NCBI GenBank assembly: GCA_946498245.1
Contig: CAMMNN010000001.1
Span: 62,001 to 126,000 of the forward strand
DNA length: 64,000 nucleotides
From: an uncultured Clostridium sp.
GTDB taxonomy: Bacteria > Bacillota > Clostridia > Lachnospirales > Lachnospiraceae
Reading direction: 5' to 3'
Part shown: piece after piece, positions 17,063 to 25,858 of the stretch
How positions within the stretch are numbered: the stretch's first letter is position 1
Layout of the letters: the number at the start of each line of letters is the position of its first letter
Translations under genes and position numbers: made by a program
Notes under the pieces: model-generated
Database searches by the model: none
What the model saw: the letters and a program-made list of their open reading frames with translations, nothing else
Told to the model about the DNA's origin: nothing

Positions 17063-18103
17063 ATGATAAAAGCAGGAATTATAGGTGCGACGGGTTATGC
17101 GGGAGGCGAATTGGCCCGCCTGCTGGTTCAGCGGGATGATGTAGAGGTAATTTGGTACGGATCCAAGAGTTATGTGGGACAGAAGTACGGGGCCATCTAT
17201 CAGAATATGTTCCGTTTTATAGACGCGGACTGCAAAGAAGATAATATAAAGGAACTTTCAAAGGAGGCCGACGTTATTTTTATGGCCACCCCTCAGGGCC
17301 TTTGCGCTTCCCTGGTAAATGAGGAAATTTTGGAAAACGCCAAAATCATTGATCTGAGCGCGGATTTCCGTATAAAGGACGTAACGGTTTATGAGCAGTG
17401 GTATCGCATTCACCATGCCAGCCCTCAGTTTATTGAGGAAGCCGTATATGGCCTGCCGGAAATCAACAGGGAGGCGGTGAAAAAGGCCAGACTTGTTGCA
17501 AATCCGGGCTGTTATCCCACGTGCTCCTTCCTGTCCGTATATCCTATGGTAAAGGAAGGGCTCATTGATCCTTCCACCCTGATTATTGACGCCAAATCCG
17601 GAACTTCCGGAGCCGGACGGGGGGCCAAGGTGGATAATCTTTACTGTGAGGTAAACGAAAATATGAAAGCCTACGGCGTAGGGGTTCACCGCCACACGCC
17701 GGAGATTGAGGAACAGCTTTCTTATGCGGCGGGGAAACCGGTAACCATCAGCTTTACGCCTCACCTTGTCCCCATGAACCGGGGAATTTTGGTGACAGCA
17801 TACGCTTCTTTATTAAAAGATGTGGATTATGATGAGGTAAAAGCCATTTACGACAAATATTACGGAAAAGAATACTTTGTACGGGTACTGGAGCCGGATA
17901 TGGTTCCCCAGACCCGGTTTGTAGAGGGAAGCAATTTTGTAGATGTAAACTTTAAAATTGATCCCAGAACCCGCAGGATCGTAATGATGGGAGCCATGGA
18001 TAATTTGGTAAAAGGAGCAGCCGGTCAGGCTGTCCAGAACATGAATCTGTTAATGGGACTCCCGGAGAATACGGGCCTGAAACAGATCCCCATGTTCCCG
18101 TAA
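17063..18103 (+). CDS. argC: N-acetyl-gamma-glutamyl-phosphate reductase
   Basis: ArgC reduces N-acetylglutamyl phosphate to the semialdehyde with NADPH, step three of ornithine synthesis. The 346-residue protein has the Rossmann loop GATGYAGGEL at about 9-18 and the catalytic cysteine C150 in NPGCYPT. GGAGGA lies seven bases before the ATG. It opens the argC-GNAT-argJ-argB-argD operon and is preceded by a sigma-A-like promoter with an ARG-box-like sequence. Confidence 0.97.
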   Translation: MIKAGIIGATGYAGGELARLLVQRDDVEVIWYGSKSYVGQKYGAIYQNMFRFIDADCKEDNIKELSKEADVIFMATPQGLCASLVNEEILENAKIIDLSADFRIKDVTVYEQWYRIHHASPQFIEEAVYGLPEINREAVKKARLVANPGCYPTCSFLSVYPMVKEGLIDPSTLIIDAKSGTSGAGRGAKVDNLYCEVNENMKAYGVGVHRHTPEIEEQLSYAAGKPVTISFTPHLVPMNRGILVTAYASLLKDVDYDEVKAIYDKYYGKEYFVRVLEPDMVPQTRFVEGSNFVDVNFKIDPRTRRIVMMGAMDNLVKGAAGQAVQNMNLLMGLPENTGLKQIPMFP

Positions 18104-18126
18104 TCCATGGGAAAGGAAGAGAAGCC

Positions 18127-18591
18127 ATGGCAGGCACAATGGACATTATTTACCGGGAAATGGTAATAGAGGATTATCCTCAGGTTTACAAACTGTGGCA
18201 GACCATAAAAGGGTTTGGAATCCGTTCCCTGGACGATTCCAGGGAAGGGGTGGAACGCTTTTTAAAACGAAATCCCACTACCAGCGTGGTGGCTATTCAA
18301 AACGGCCGGATTATCGGAAATATTCTCTGCGGTCACGACGGCCGGACGGGATATTTTTACCACGTCTGCGTGGAAAAAAGCTACCGCAAGCACGGCATCG
18401 GCCATCAGATGGCCCGGTGGTGTATGTACGCCCTGAAGGCGGAAGGCATCAATAAAGTAAGCCTCATTGCATTTAAATCCAATGCAGTGGGAAACGCTTT
18501 CTGGCAGGGAGTAGGCTGGAATGAAAGGAAGGACGTAAACTGCTACGATTTTGTCCTGAATGAAGAGAATATTACGAATTTTATCAAATAG
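18127..18591 (+). CDS. GNAT-family acetyltransferase inside the arginine operon
   Basis: A 154-residue GCN5-related acetyltransferase lies between argC and argJ, 23 and 13 bases from each. The acetyl-CoA site is VEKSYRKHGIGHQMARW, and the C-terminal KSNAVGNAFWQGVGW matches motif B. It has a good AAGGAAG ribosome site. ArgJ already provides acetylglutamate synthase activity, so this enzyme may be an auxiliary N-acetylglutamate synthase, a ribosomal-protein-type acetyltransferase or something unrelated. Its tight placement suggests a function linked to the acetylated intermediates; that is inference. Confidence 0.85.
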   Translation: MAGTMDIIYREMVIEDYPQVYKLWQTIKGFGIRSLDDSREGVERFLKRNPTTSVVAIQNGRIIGNILCGHDGRTGYFYHVCVEKSYRKHGIGHQMARWCMYALKAEGINKVSLIAFKSNAVGNAFWQGVGWNERKDVNCYDFVLNEENITNFIK

Positions 18592-18604
18592 ATAGGAGAA
18601 GCAT

Positions 18605-19828
18605 ATGAAAATAATCGAAGGCGGCGTAACAGCGGCAAAAGGCTTTTTGGCGGCATCAACAGCAGCCGGAATCAAATACCAGAACAGGCAGGATATGGCC
18701 CTGATTTACAGTCCCTACCCCTGTGTTTCTGCAGGAACTTTTACTACAAATCTGGTAAAGGCAGCTCCTGTAAAGTGGGATAAAAACCAGGTGACAGGTG
18801 GGGCCCCGGCTCAGGCTGTAGTAGTAAACGCAGGCATTGCCAACGCCTGTACCGGAGCAGAAGGAATGGAGTACTGCAGGCAGACAGCCCAGGCGGCTGC
18901 GGCTGCTTTGAAGGTGCCGGAGGAAAGCGTTTTGGTGGCATCTACCGGGGTCATTGGAATGCAGCTTCCCATGGATCGGATCTGCGCTGGCATTGAAGCC
19001 ATGGCCCCTGCTTTGGCTGATACGAAAGAGGCGGGAACCAATGCCGCCAAAGCCATTATGACGACAGACACCAAAAAGAAAGAGGCGGCTGTTTCCATTA
19101 CCCTTGGGGGAAAGGAAGTTACCGTCGGCGGTATGTGCAAGGGATCCGGAATGATTCACCCCAATATGTGTACCATGTTAAGCTTTATTACCACAGATGC
19201 CGCTATTTCCAAAGAGCTTCTTCAGGAGGCCCTGAAGGAAGACGTTCAGGATACATACAACATGATTTCCGTAGACGGGGATACTTCTACTAATGATACC
19301 GTCCTTCTTCTGGCCAACGGACAGGCGGGCAATGAAGAAATTTGTTCTAAAAATGAAGATTACCAGGAATTTTGCAAGGCGCTTCATTACGTCAACGAAA
19401 CTCTGGCAAAGAAGATGGCAGGAGACGGGGAAGGCTGTACAGCCCTCTTTGAAGTAAAGGTGATTGGCGCGGAAAATAAGGCCCAGGCCGTAACCCTTTC
19501 CAAGTCCATTATCACGTCAAATCTTACGAAAGCGGCCATCTTTGGACACGACGCCAACTGGGGAAGGATTCTCTGTGCCATGGGGTATTCCGGGGCGGAA
19601 TTTGACCCTGAAAAGGTGGATCTTTACTTTGAAAGCGCTGCCGGAAAGCTGAAAATCGTTGAAAATGGAGTGGCTCTCCCTTACAGTGAAGAGGAGGCTG
19701 CAAAAATTCTTTCAGAGCCGGAAGTAAGGGCTACGGCGGACATTAAAATGGGCGAGGCTGAGGCTACGGCCTGGGGCTGCGACCTGACATTCGATTATGT
19801 AAAAATCAACGCAGATTACCGTTCATAA
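18605..19828 (+). CDS. argJ: Bifunctional ornithine acetyltransferase / N-acetylglutamate synthase
   Basis: ArgJ recycles acetyl from N-acetylornithine to glutamate and can also start the pathway from acetyl-CoA. The 407-residue precursor cleaves itself into alpha and beta chains before a threonine. Here that threonine is T190 in NMCTMLSFITTD, with cysteine at 189 where most family members have alanine. Upstream, STGVIGMQLP at about 113-122 forms the oxyanion region. The start at 18605 follows a TAGGAGAAG ribosome site. It sits in the arg operon before argB. Confidence 0.96.
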   Translation: MKIIEGGVTAAKGFLAASTAAGIKYQNRQDMALIYSPYPCVSAGTFTTNLVKAAPVKWDKNQVTGGAPAQAVVVNAGIANACTGAEGMEYCRQTAQAAAAALKVPEESVLVASTGVIGMQLPMDRICAGIEAMAPALADTKEAGTNAAKAIMTTDTKKKEAAVSITLGGKEVTVGGMCKGSGMIHPNMCTMLSFITTDAAISKELLQEALKEDVQDTYNMISVDGDTSTNDTVLLLANGQAGNEEICSKNEDYQEFCKALHYVNETLAKKMAGDGEGCTALFEVKVIGAENKAQAVTLSKSIITSNLTKAAIFGHDANWGRILCAMGYSGAEFDPEKVDLYFESAAGKLKIVENGVALPYSEEEAAKILSEPEVRATADIKMGEAEATAWGCDLTFDYVKINADYRS

Positions 19829-19843
19829 AGGGAGGATAAGGAC

Positions 19844-20740
19844 ATGAATCTGGATCCGGTTATTATGCAGAAAGCGGAAACGCTGATAGAGGCTCTGCCT
19901 TATATCCAGCGCTTTAACCGCAAGATTATTGTAGTAAAATACGGCGGCAGCGCCATGGTAGATGAGGAGCTGAAGCTCCACGTCATTCAGGACGTGGTTT
20001 TGTTAAAACTGGTAGGGTTTAAGCCCATTATCGTACACGGCGGCGGCAAAGAAATCAGCCGCTGGGTAGGCAAAGTGGGAATGGAGCCGCGCTTTGTGGG
20101 AGGCCTCCGTTACACAGACGAACCCACTATGGAAATCGTAGAAATGGTATTAAATAAGGTCAATAAAAGCCTGGTGCAGCTTGTAAACGAGCTGGGCTGC
20201 AAGGCCGTGGGAATCAGCGGCAAGGACGGCTGTTTATTAAAATGCGAAAAGAAGCTTTTCGGCGGGGAGGATCTGGGATACGTAGGCAACATTACAGAGG
20301 TAAATCCCAAAGTGATATACGATCTTTTGGAAAAGGATTTCCTTCCTATTATCTGTCCCGTAGGATTTGACGAGGACTTTATGAGCTACAACATTAACGC
20401 CGATGACGCCGCCTGCGCCATTGCCAGGACCGTCCACGCAGAGAAGCTGGCCTTTCTGACAGACGTAGAGGGCGTGTACCGGGATTATGAGGACAAAAAT
20501 TCTCTGATTTCCGAAATGACGGTTGAGGAAGCCCAGAATTTTGTTAACAGCGGAATGCTGGGTGGCGGAATGCTGCCCAAGCTTCAAAACTGCATCGACG
20601 CCATCGAAAACGGCGTCAGCCGGGTCCATATTTTGGACGGCCGGATTCCTCACTGCCTCCTTCTGGAGATTTTCACCAACAAAGGAATCGGTACGGCCAT
20701 TTTAAGCAGCAAGGAGGAGAAGTATTACCATGGAAAATAA
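19844..20740 (+). CDS. argB: Acetylglutamate kinase
   Basis: ArgB phosphorylates N-acetylglutamate. The 298-residue protein has the amino-acid-kinase glycine loops VKYGGSAM and IVHGGGKEI, and the substrate lid and metal site around [12 protein letters not shown] and LTDVEGVY. An N-terminal helix of about 20 residues ([19 protein letters not shown]) resembles the extension that gives arginine-sensitive hexameric kinases, so feedback inhibition by arginine is likely. GGAGGATAAGG precedes the ATG. It overlaps argD by 11 bases. Confidence 0.97.
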   Translation: MNLDPVIMQKAETLIEALPYIQRFNRKIIVVKYGGSAMVDEELKLHVIQDVVLLKLVGFKPIIVHGGGKEISRWVGKVGMEPRFVGGLRYTDEPTMEIVEMVLNKVNKSLVQLVNELGCKAVGISGKDGCLLKCEKKLFGGEDLGYVGNITEVNPKVIYDLLEKDFLPIICPVGFDEDFMSYNINADDAACAIARTVHAEKLAFLTDVEGVYRDYEDKNSLISEMTVEEAQNFVNSGMLGGGMLPKLQNCIDAIENGVSRVHILDGRIPHCLLLEIFTNKGIGTAILSSKEEKYYHGK

Positions 20741-21968
20741 AGACCAGCTTATGGAAAGGGCGGAAGCCGTTCTGTATAAGACTTACAACCGTTTTCCCGT
20801 TGTTTTTGACCACGGAAAGGGCGTCTTTTTATACGATACGGAGGGAAATTCCTACCTGGATTTCGGGGCCGGGATCGCCGTTATGGGACTTGGATACGGA
20901 GACGAAGAGTACGGCCATGCAGTAAAAAATCAGGTGGATAAACTGATTCACACCTCCAATTTATACTACAATGAACCGGCTGTAGAGGCCGGAGAAAAGC
21001 TGTTAAAGGCCGCCCAAATGGATCGGGTATTTTTTACCAACAGCGGTACTGAGGCCATTGAGGGCGCTTTAAAAATCGCCCGCCGCTACGCTTACAATAA
21101 GCAGTTGGCGGAAGATGAAAAGCGGCAGGCGGCAGGAGAGGAGCCACTTTCCCATGAGCCGGTGGAAATCATCGCCATGGATCATTCTTTCCACGGACGC
21201 AGCATGGGGGCTCTTTCCGTTACGGGAAACGCCGCCTACCAGAAGCCTTTCGCTCCGCTGATTCCAGGGATCCGTTTTGCCAAATTTAATGATCTGGAAA
21301 GCGTAAAAAAGCTGATTAATAAAAATACCTGCGCCATTATTATGGAAACCATTCAGGGAGAAGGCGGTATTTATCCGGCGGAAAAAGACTTTATAAAAGG
21401 AGTCAGAGAACTGTGCGACAGCCACGATATGCTTCTGATTCTGGACGAGATCCAGTGCGGCATGGGGCGCACTGGAACCATGTTTGCATGGCAGCAGTAT
21501 GGAGTAAAACCGGATGTAATCACTGTAGCCAAAGCTTTGGGAAACGGCATTCCTGTAGGGGCATTTTTAGCCTGCAAAAAGGCTGCTTCAGCCCTGATGC
21601 CGGGAGACCACGGAACTACTTACGGCGGCAATCCTCTGGCCACGGCAGCGGCCAGTACGGTACTGGATATTTTTGAAAAACGCCGGATACTGGATCATGT
21701 GCAGAAAATGGGCGCTTACCTTTGGGATAAACTGGAGGAGCTGAAAAGCCGCCATGACTGTATCGCCGCCCACAGGGGAATGGGTCTGATGCAGGGACTG
21801 GAATTTACGGAATCTCCGGCAGCTATTGTAAAGGCGGCGCTGCTGGAACAAAAGCTGGTTCTCATCAGCGCGGGAAATAATACCATCCGTTTTATTCCGC
21901 CTTTGGTAATTACAGACAAGGAAATCGACGATATGGTCGCTCGTCTGGAAGCCGTATTGGAGAGGTAA
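20730..21968 (+). CDS. argD: Acetylornithine aminotransferase
   Basis: ArgD is a class III PLP aminotransferase that converts N-acetylglutamate semialdehyde to N-acetylornithine. The 412-residue length is typical. Landmarks are [14 protein letters not shown] for cofactor phosphate binding, [14 protein letters not shown] with the ring-contacting aspartate, and K268 in VAKALGNG as the PLP lysine. AAGGAGGAG precedes its ATG within the end of argB. It closes the arg operon; an A/T-rich inverted repeat (AAAAAGGA near 21968, TCCTTTTT at 22012) may end transcription. Confidence 0.96.
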   Translation: MENKDQLMERAEAVLYKTYNRFPVVFDHGKGVFLYDTEGNSYLDFGAGIAVMGLGYGDEEYGHAVKNQVDKLIHTSNLYYNEPAVEAGEKLLKAAQMDRVFFTNSGTEAIEGALKIARRYAYNKQLAEDEKRQAAGEEPLSHEPVEIIAMDHSFHGRSMGALSVTGNAAYQKPFAPLIPGIRFAKFNDLESVKKLINKNTCAIIMETIQGEGGIYPAEKDFIKGVRELCDSHDMLLILDEIQCGMGRTGTMFAWQQYGVKPDVITVAKALGNGIPVGAFLACKKAASALMPGDHGTTYGGNPLATAAASTVLDIFEKRRILDHVQKMGAYLWDKLEELKSRHDCIAAHRGMGLMQGLEFTESPAAIVKAALLEQKLVLISAGNNTIRFIPPLVITDKEIDDMVARLEAVLER

Positions 21969-22023
21969 AAAAGGATAATTGGAAATAAAATGTAAATAAA
22001 TGTAAATTTTTTCCTTTTTCATA

Positions 22024-22052
22024 GTGACAATTCTTATAATTTGTTTTACAAT
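22024..22052 (+). promoter_or_regulatory. Promoter of the LacI-family regulator
   Basis: GTGACA at 22024-22029, 17 bases, TACAAT at 22047-22052; each hexamer is one base from consensus. It starts a new unit after the arginine operon. Confidence 0.65.
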
Positions 22053-22087
22053 AGAAACCAGGGTACTTATCTATATGGAGGCACGGA

Positions 22088-23077
22088 ATGAATATTTACG
22101 ATATTGCAGCCGAGGCCGGGGTTTCTATTTCCACAGTTTCCAGAGTCATGAACCACAAGGGGAATGTCAACCCGGAGATGAAGAAACGAATTGAAGAGGT
22201 CCTTGAAAAATACGACTACAAACCCAGCGCTATTGCCAGAGGAATGGTTTCCAAAACCATGAAGACCATTGCAGTCCTGGCGACAGACGTAAGGATTCCT
22301 CAGTTCGCTGGCCAGGTGTATGGAATTGAACAGGAATTTAGCCGCGCTGGTTATAATGTGATGGTATGCAATACAGGAGAGAACCTGGAGGACTGCGCCA
22401 AATACATTAATATGTTATCGCAAAAGCAGGTGGACGGGATTATTGCCATTGGCTCCGCTTTTGGGAATTTAAAAGATAATCCGGATATTACAGGCAAAAT
22501 GCGCTGGAGTCCGGTGGTTATGGCAAACGGAAAAATTGATCTGCCGAATTTTTATTCGGTTTTGCTGGACGAAGCAGCAGGAATACGAAAGGCTGCAGAG
22601 CTTCTGCAGTCCAGAGGAAAGAAGAATATCTATCTGGCGTGCCGGCCGGACACTGACAGCGGAATACGTAAAAAAGAAGGCTTTCTCAGGGCAATAAAAG
22701 ATATGGGAATAGCCGGAGGGGAAGACAGAATCCTTTTTTGTGGGTACGGCATGGAAGAAGGGGCCAGGATTGTCAGCCAGTTAAAAGAATCAGGCAGACC
22801 CTTTGACGGCTTGATTTTTGGAGGCGATATTACGGCGGCAGGAGCCATGAAAGAGCTGCTGCAGAGAGGCTACCGGATTCCCCAGGACGCAGCGGTAATC
22901 AGTTGGGGAAATTCCGTCAGTGCCCTGACCTGCTGGCCGGAACTGACGGCTGTAGACATCCGGGCGGAAGAAATGGGACGGCTGTGTGCCAAAACCCTTC
23001 ACGGACTGCTGGAAAACCAAGAGCTTCAGAGAATACAAATGATAGAACCGGAATTGATTGTGCGGGAGAGCGTTTAA
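22088..23077 (+). CDS. LacI-family transcriptional regulator
   Basis: The 329-residue protein has a LacI helix-turn-helix at residues 2-22 (IYDIAAEAGVSISTVSRVMN), a hinge helix and a periplasmic-binding-like effector domain of about 270 residues. GGAGG precedes the ATG. It stands 150 bases before an EutH-like permease gene in the same direction, so the permease is the likely target and the regulator may sense its substrate. LacI regulators usually sense sugars or nucleosides, which makes the pairing with an ethanolamine-type permease noteworthy. The ligand is unknown. Confidence 0.9.
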   Translation: MNIYDIAAEAGVSISTVSRVMNHKGNVNPEMKKRIEEVLEKYDYKPSAIARGMVSKTMKTIAVLATDVRIPQFAGQVYGIEQEFSRAGYNVMVCNTGENLEDCAKYINMLSQKQVDGIIAIGSAFGNLKDNPDITGKMRWSPVVMANGKIDLPNFYSVLLDEAAGIRKAAELLQSRGKKNIYLACRPDTDSGIRKKEGFLRAIKDMGIAGGEDRILFCGYGMEEGARIVSQLKESGRPFDGLIFGGDITAAGAMKELLQRGYRIPQDAAVISWGNSVSALTCWPELTAVDIRAEEMGRLCAKTLHGLLENQELQRIQMIEPELIVRESV

Positions 23078-23145
23078 GCGAAAATATTTTCCAAAGCACA
23101 ATGACAGAGGCTGTTTCTGAAAGAGGCAAAACGCATTTTTTGGAA

Positions 23146-23191
23146 GGGGCTGCTGCAAAAGCAGATGAATTATCTGCCGAGCAGCAGCTCC
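23146..23191 (+). promoter_or_regulatory. Two-part hairpin in the lacI-eutH spacer
   Basis: An outer 11-bp stem (GGGGCTGCTGC at 23146-23156, GCAGCAGCTCC at 23181-23191, one G-T pair) encloses a 6-bp stem (GCAGAT, ATCTGC). No T run follows. It lies 27 bases before the ribosome site of the permease gene and could be a regulatory RNA structure or an mRNA-stabilising element. Confidence 0.4.
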
Positions 23192-23230
23192 ATTTCTATA
23201 TCTAAAAACAGAAAACGAGGAGGGAAACGT

Positions 23231-24289
23231 GTGATAAATCAAGTGATTATGGGAGTCATGGCGGCGGGGGCCGTCCTGGGCGGCATAGACTGGATTTTTG
23301 GAAATAAAAGAGGCTACGGGAAAAAGATGGAAGAGGCCTTGATGCTCTTGGGCCCTACGGCCCTTTCCATGGCAGGAATTATCTGCCTGGTTCCCTTTCT
23401 TGCCAAAACGTTAGGCGGAGCCGTTTCGCCCCTTTACCGAATGGCAGGCATGGATCCGGGAATGTTCGGGGGTCTGGTGGCAATTGATATGGGCGGGTTT
23501 CAACTGGCATCCGCCATGGCGGACAGACCGGAAATTGCCATGTATGCCGGAATTATCGCAGGGGCCGTTTTCGGCTGCACTCTGGTATTTACCATTCCAA
23601 TGGGAATGGGAATGCTCTCCGGAAGGGATCAGGAAATCTTTGCAAAAGGGATTATGACAGGTCTGGGGGCAATGCCGGCGGCCCTGCTTGTGGGGGGATT
23701 GGCAGCAGGACTTTCCCTTAGAGAGATTGTCTGGCAGAACCTTCCGTTTCTATTTCTGGCGGCTGTAATCGCCATAGGGCTGAACGTGTTTCCTAAGGAA
23801 CTTTTAAAGTGCTTTCGCGCCTTTGCCGCCGGAATCAGAGTGCTGTCAATTGCAGGGATTTCCCTGGGAGCGGCGGCGTATATGCTGGAACTTTCCCCGG
23901 AGTGGCTGACGCCTTTAAAAGAAGCCATGGCAACGGTATCGTCTATTGGAATCGTGCTTTTAGGGAGCCTTCCGGCTGCGGAGTTTATTCAGAGAGTATT
24001 AAGGAATCCATTGAAAAAACTGGGAGAAAAATGGGGCATGAATCCCGTCAGTTCTGCGGGACTTCTCATTTGTCTGGTTAGCCCGGTGCCTGTCCTTGCC
24101 ATGATGAAAGAAATGGACGAGAAGGGAAAACTGGTAAACTCCGCCTGTATGGTGTGCGGAGCCAGTATGCTGGCCGCCCATCTGGGATTTACAGTCAGCG
24201 CGGCCCCGCAGATGCTGGGGGCTTTGCTGGCGGCAAAAAGCGTGGGAGCCCTTGTGGGGGCGGCGGCAGGAATGGCGCAGAGGCGATGA
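23231..24289 (+). CDS. eutH: EutH-family permease (ethanolamine permease-like), orphan
   Basis: The 352-residue integral membrane protein matches EutH, the ethanolamine permease of ethanolamine-utilisation operons. About ten hydrophobic helices are seen, with family blocks GGLVAIDMGGFQLASAMA, FTIPMGMGML, and ACMVCGASMLAAHLGFT near the end. GTG at 23231 is chosen since AGGAGGG lies six bases upstream and homologous sequence starts there. No other eut gene or microcompartment shell gene is in the window, so it is an orphan. Paired with a LacI regulator, it may import ethanolamine or a related amine. Substrate is uncertain. Confidence 0.88.
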   Translation: MINQVIMGVMAAGAVLGGIDWIFGNKRGYGKKMEEALMLLGPTALSMAGIICLVPFLAKTLGGAVSPLYRMAGMDPGMFGGLVAIDMGGFQLASAMADRPEIAMYAGIIAGAVFGCTLVFTIPMGMGMLSGRDQEIFAKGIMTGLGAMPAALLVGGLAAGLSLREIVWQNLPFLFLAAVIAIGLNVFPKELLKCFRAFAAGIRVLSIAGISLGAAAYMLELSPEWLTPLKEAMATVSSIGIVLLGSLPAAEFIQRVLRNPLKKLGEKWGMNPVSSAGLLICLVSPVPVLAMMKEMDEKGKLVNSACMVCGASMLAAHLGFTVSAAPQMLGALLAAKSVGALVGAAAGMAQRR

Positions 24290-24365
24290 AAGCCAGTAAA
24301 GCCTTGAATAATCCCCAAAAACAGGGTAAGATAATAAAAAATGAGGGGAAGGAGAATATAAACTT

Positions 24366-24998
24366 ATGGAAATAAAGAATCAGACCATAGGGGGATTTAC
24401 GGAGGCCCTGTCTTCTAAGGCTCCTGTGCCGGGAGGCGGCGGAGCTTCAGCCTTAGGCGGAGCCCTGGGAAACGCTCTGGGACAGATGGTGGCGAATCTG
24501 ACCATTGGGAAGAAAAAATACGCAGACGTGGAAGAGGAAATCCAGGCCGTATTAAAACGTCTGGAAGCCAGCCAGGAAAGGCTGTTAAAACTGGCGGACA
24601 AAGACGCGGAGGTTTTTGAACCTTTGGCAAAGGCCTATGGTCTGCCTTCCCGGACAGAAGAGGAAAAGGCGGAAAAAGAACGGATTATGGAGGAACGGCT
24701 TCTGGCTGCCAGCCAGGTTCCCATGGAGATAATGAAGGAGGCCTTTGAGATTTTAGGTGAAATGGAAATTCTGGCCCAGAAAGGAAGCCGTCTGGCTATC
24801 AGCGACGTGGGCGTAGGGGTTCAGTTTATCCGGACCTGCCTTACAGGAGCCGTTATGAACGTTTATATCAATACGGGTTCCATGAAAGAACGGGAGACGG
24901 CTGAAAAGCTGAATCAGGAAGCCGACGGCCTCCTGGAAGCGGGAATGGAAAAAGCCGACAGAATTTACGAAACTGTAAGAAAGGGACTGAGAAAATGA
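24366..24998 (+). CDS. fchA: Methenyltetrahydrofolate cyclohydrolase (FchA/FTCD-cyclodeaminase family)
   Basis: The 210-residue protein belongs to the formiminotransferase-cyclodeaminase/cyclohydrolase family, which opens 5,10-methenyl-THF to 10-formyl-THF or deaminates formimino-THF. The N-terminal PVPGGGGASALGGALGNALG signature at about 21-40 is intact. No formiminotransferase or histidine-degradation gene is near, so the cyclohydrolase role is more likely. It overlaps folD by four bases (ATGA); that FolD seems to lack cyclohydrolase residues, so the pair would split the usual bifunctional enzyme. AAGGAG precedes the ATG. Confidence 0.88.
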   Translation: MEIKNQTIGGFTEALSSKAPVPGGGGASALGGALGNALGQMVANLTIGKKKYADVEEEIQAVLKRLEASQERLLKLADKDAEVFEPLAKAYGLPSRTEEEKAEKERIMEERLLAASQVPMEIMKEAFEILGEMEILAQKGSRLAISDVGVGVQFIRTCLTGAVMNVYINTGSMKERETAEKLNQEADGLLEAGMEKADRIYETVRKGLRK

Positions 24999-25837
24999 TA
25001 GCGCTGAAAGGGGCGGCAGCCGCCGCAAAGATAAAAGAAGAGATCGACAAAAAACGAGAAGCTTTTGGGGAAGCCGTTCCGGTTTTAGCCATAGTCCGGG
25101 TGGGGGAAAAGCCCGACGATTTGTCTTATGAAAGAGGGGCCTTGAAACGTATGGAAAAGCTGGGGCTGGAAGCCAGAAGCTTTGTCTTTCCGGAAGACAT
25201 CAGCCACCAGGACTTTGAAAACGCCTTCAGGGAAATTAACGAAAATCCGGAAATCGACGGAATCCTCCTCCTCCGGCCTCTGCCTAAGCAGCTCAATGAG
25301 AGACGGATTACGGAAATAATTGACCCGGAAAAGGATTTAGACGGGATTTCTCCGGCCAATATGGCCAGGGTTTTTGCAGGAGAGGAAAAGGGAGTCGCCC
25401 CCTGTACGGCGGAAGCCGTAATTGAAATTTTAAAGGCTTATGACATTCCCATAACGGGAAAACGGGCGGTTATTGTAGGGCGCAGCATGGTGGTGGGAAA
25501 GCCCCTGGCCATGCTCCTTTTAAAAGAAAACGCCACAGTAACAGTCTGCCATACGAAAACAAGAAATCTGCCGGAAGTCTGCAGACAGGGAGAAATTTTA
25601 GTGGCAGCCGCCGGAAGGGCAAAGATGGTGGACGGATCCTTTGCAGGGCAGGACGCTATAGTAATTGACGTAGGAATTAATGTAGACGAGGAGGGAAATC
25701 TCTGCGGAGATGCAGATTACTCTTCTCTGGAAGGAATTGCTTCTATGGCAACGCCGGTGCCGGGAGGCGTAGGGGCTGTAACCACCTCCGTTTTAGCAAA
25801 GCATCTGGTTTTGGCGGCGGAAAGAAGGAGAAAATAA
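24995..25837 (+). CDS. folD: Methylenetetrahydrofolate dehydrogenase (FolD family), cyclohydrolase site altered
   Basis: FolD normally oxidises methylene-THF with NAD(P) and hydrolyses the methenyl product. The 280-residue protein keeps D116 in KDLDGISP, the Rossmann segment VIVGRSMVVGKPLAMLL and the C-terminal ATPVPGGVGAVTTSVL. In the loop that aligns gap-free with E. coli Y50-K54, Y45 is kept but the catalytic lysine is A49, and the partner glutamine of VQLPLP is R94 (LLRPLP). Loss of that lysine is known to abolish cyclohydrolase but not dehydrogenase activity. With fchA overlapping upstream, a monofunctional dehydrogenase is the best reading. Confidence 0.92.
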   Translation: MIALKGAAAAAKIKEEIDKKREAFGEAVPVLAIVRVGEKPDDLSYERGALKRMEKLGLEARSFVFPEDISHQDFENAFREINENPEIDGILLLRPLPKQLNERRITEIIDPEKDLDGISPANMARVFAGEEKGVAPCTAEAVIEILKAYDIPITGKRAVIVGRSMVVGKPLAMLLLKENATVTVCHTKTRNLPEVCRQGEILVAAAGRAKMVDGSFAGQDAIVIDVGINVDEEGNLCGDADYSSLEGIASMATPVPGGVGAVTTSVLAKHLVLAAERRRK

Positions 25838-25858
25838 CAAAGCAGGGAGCATTGGCAA

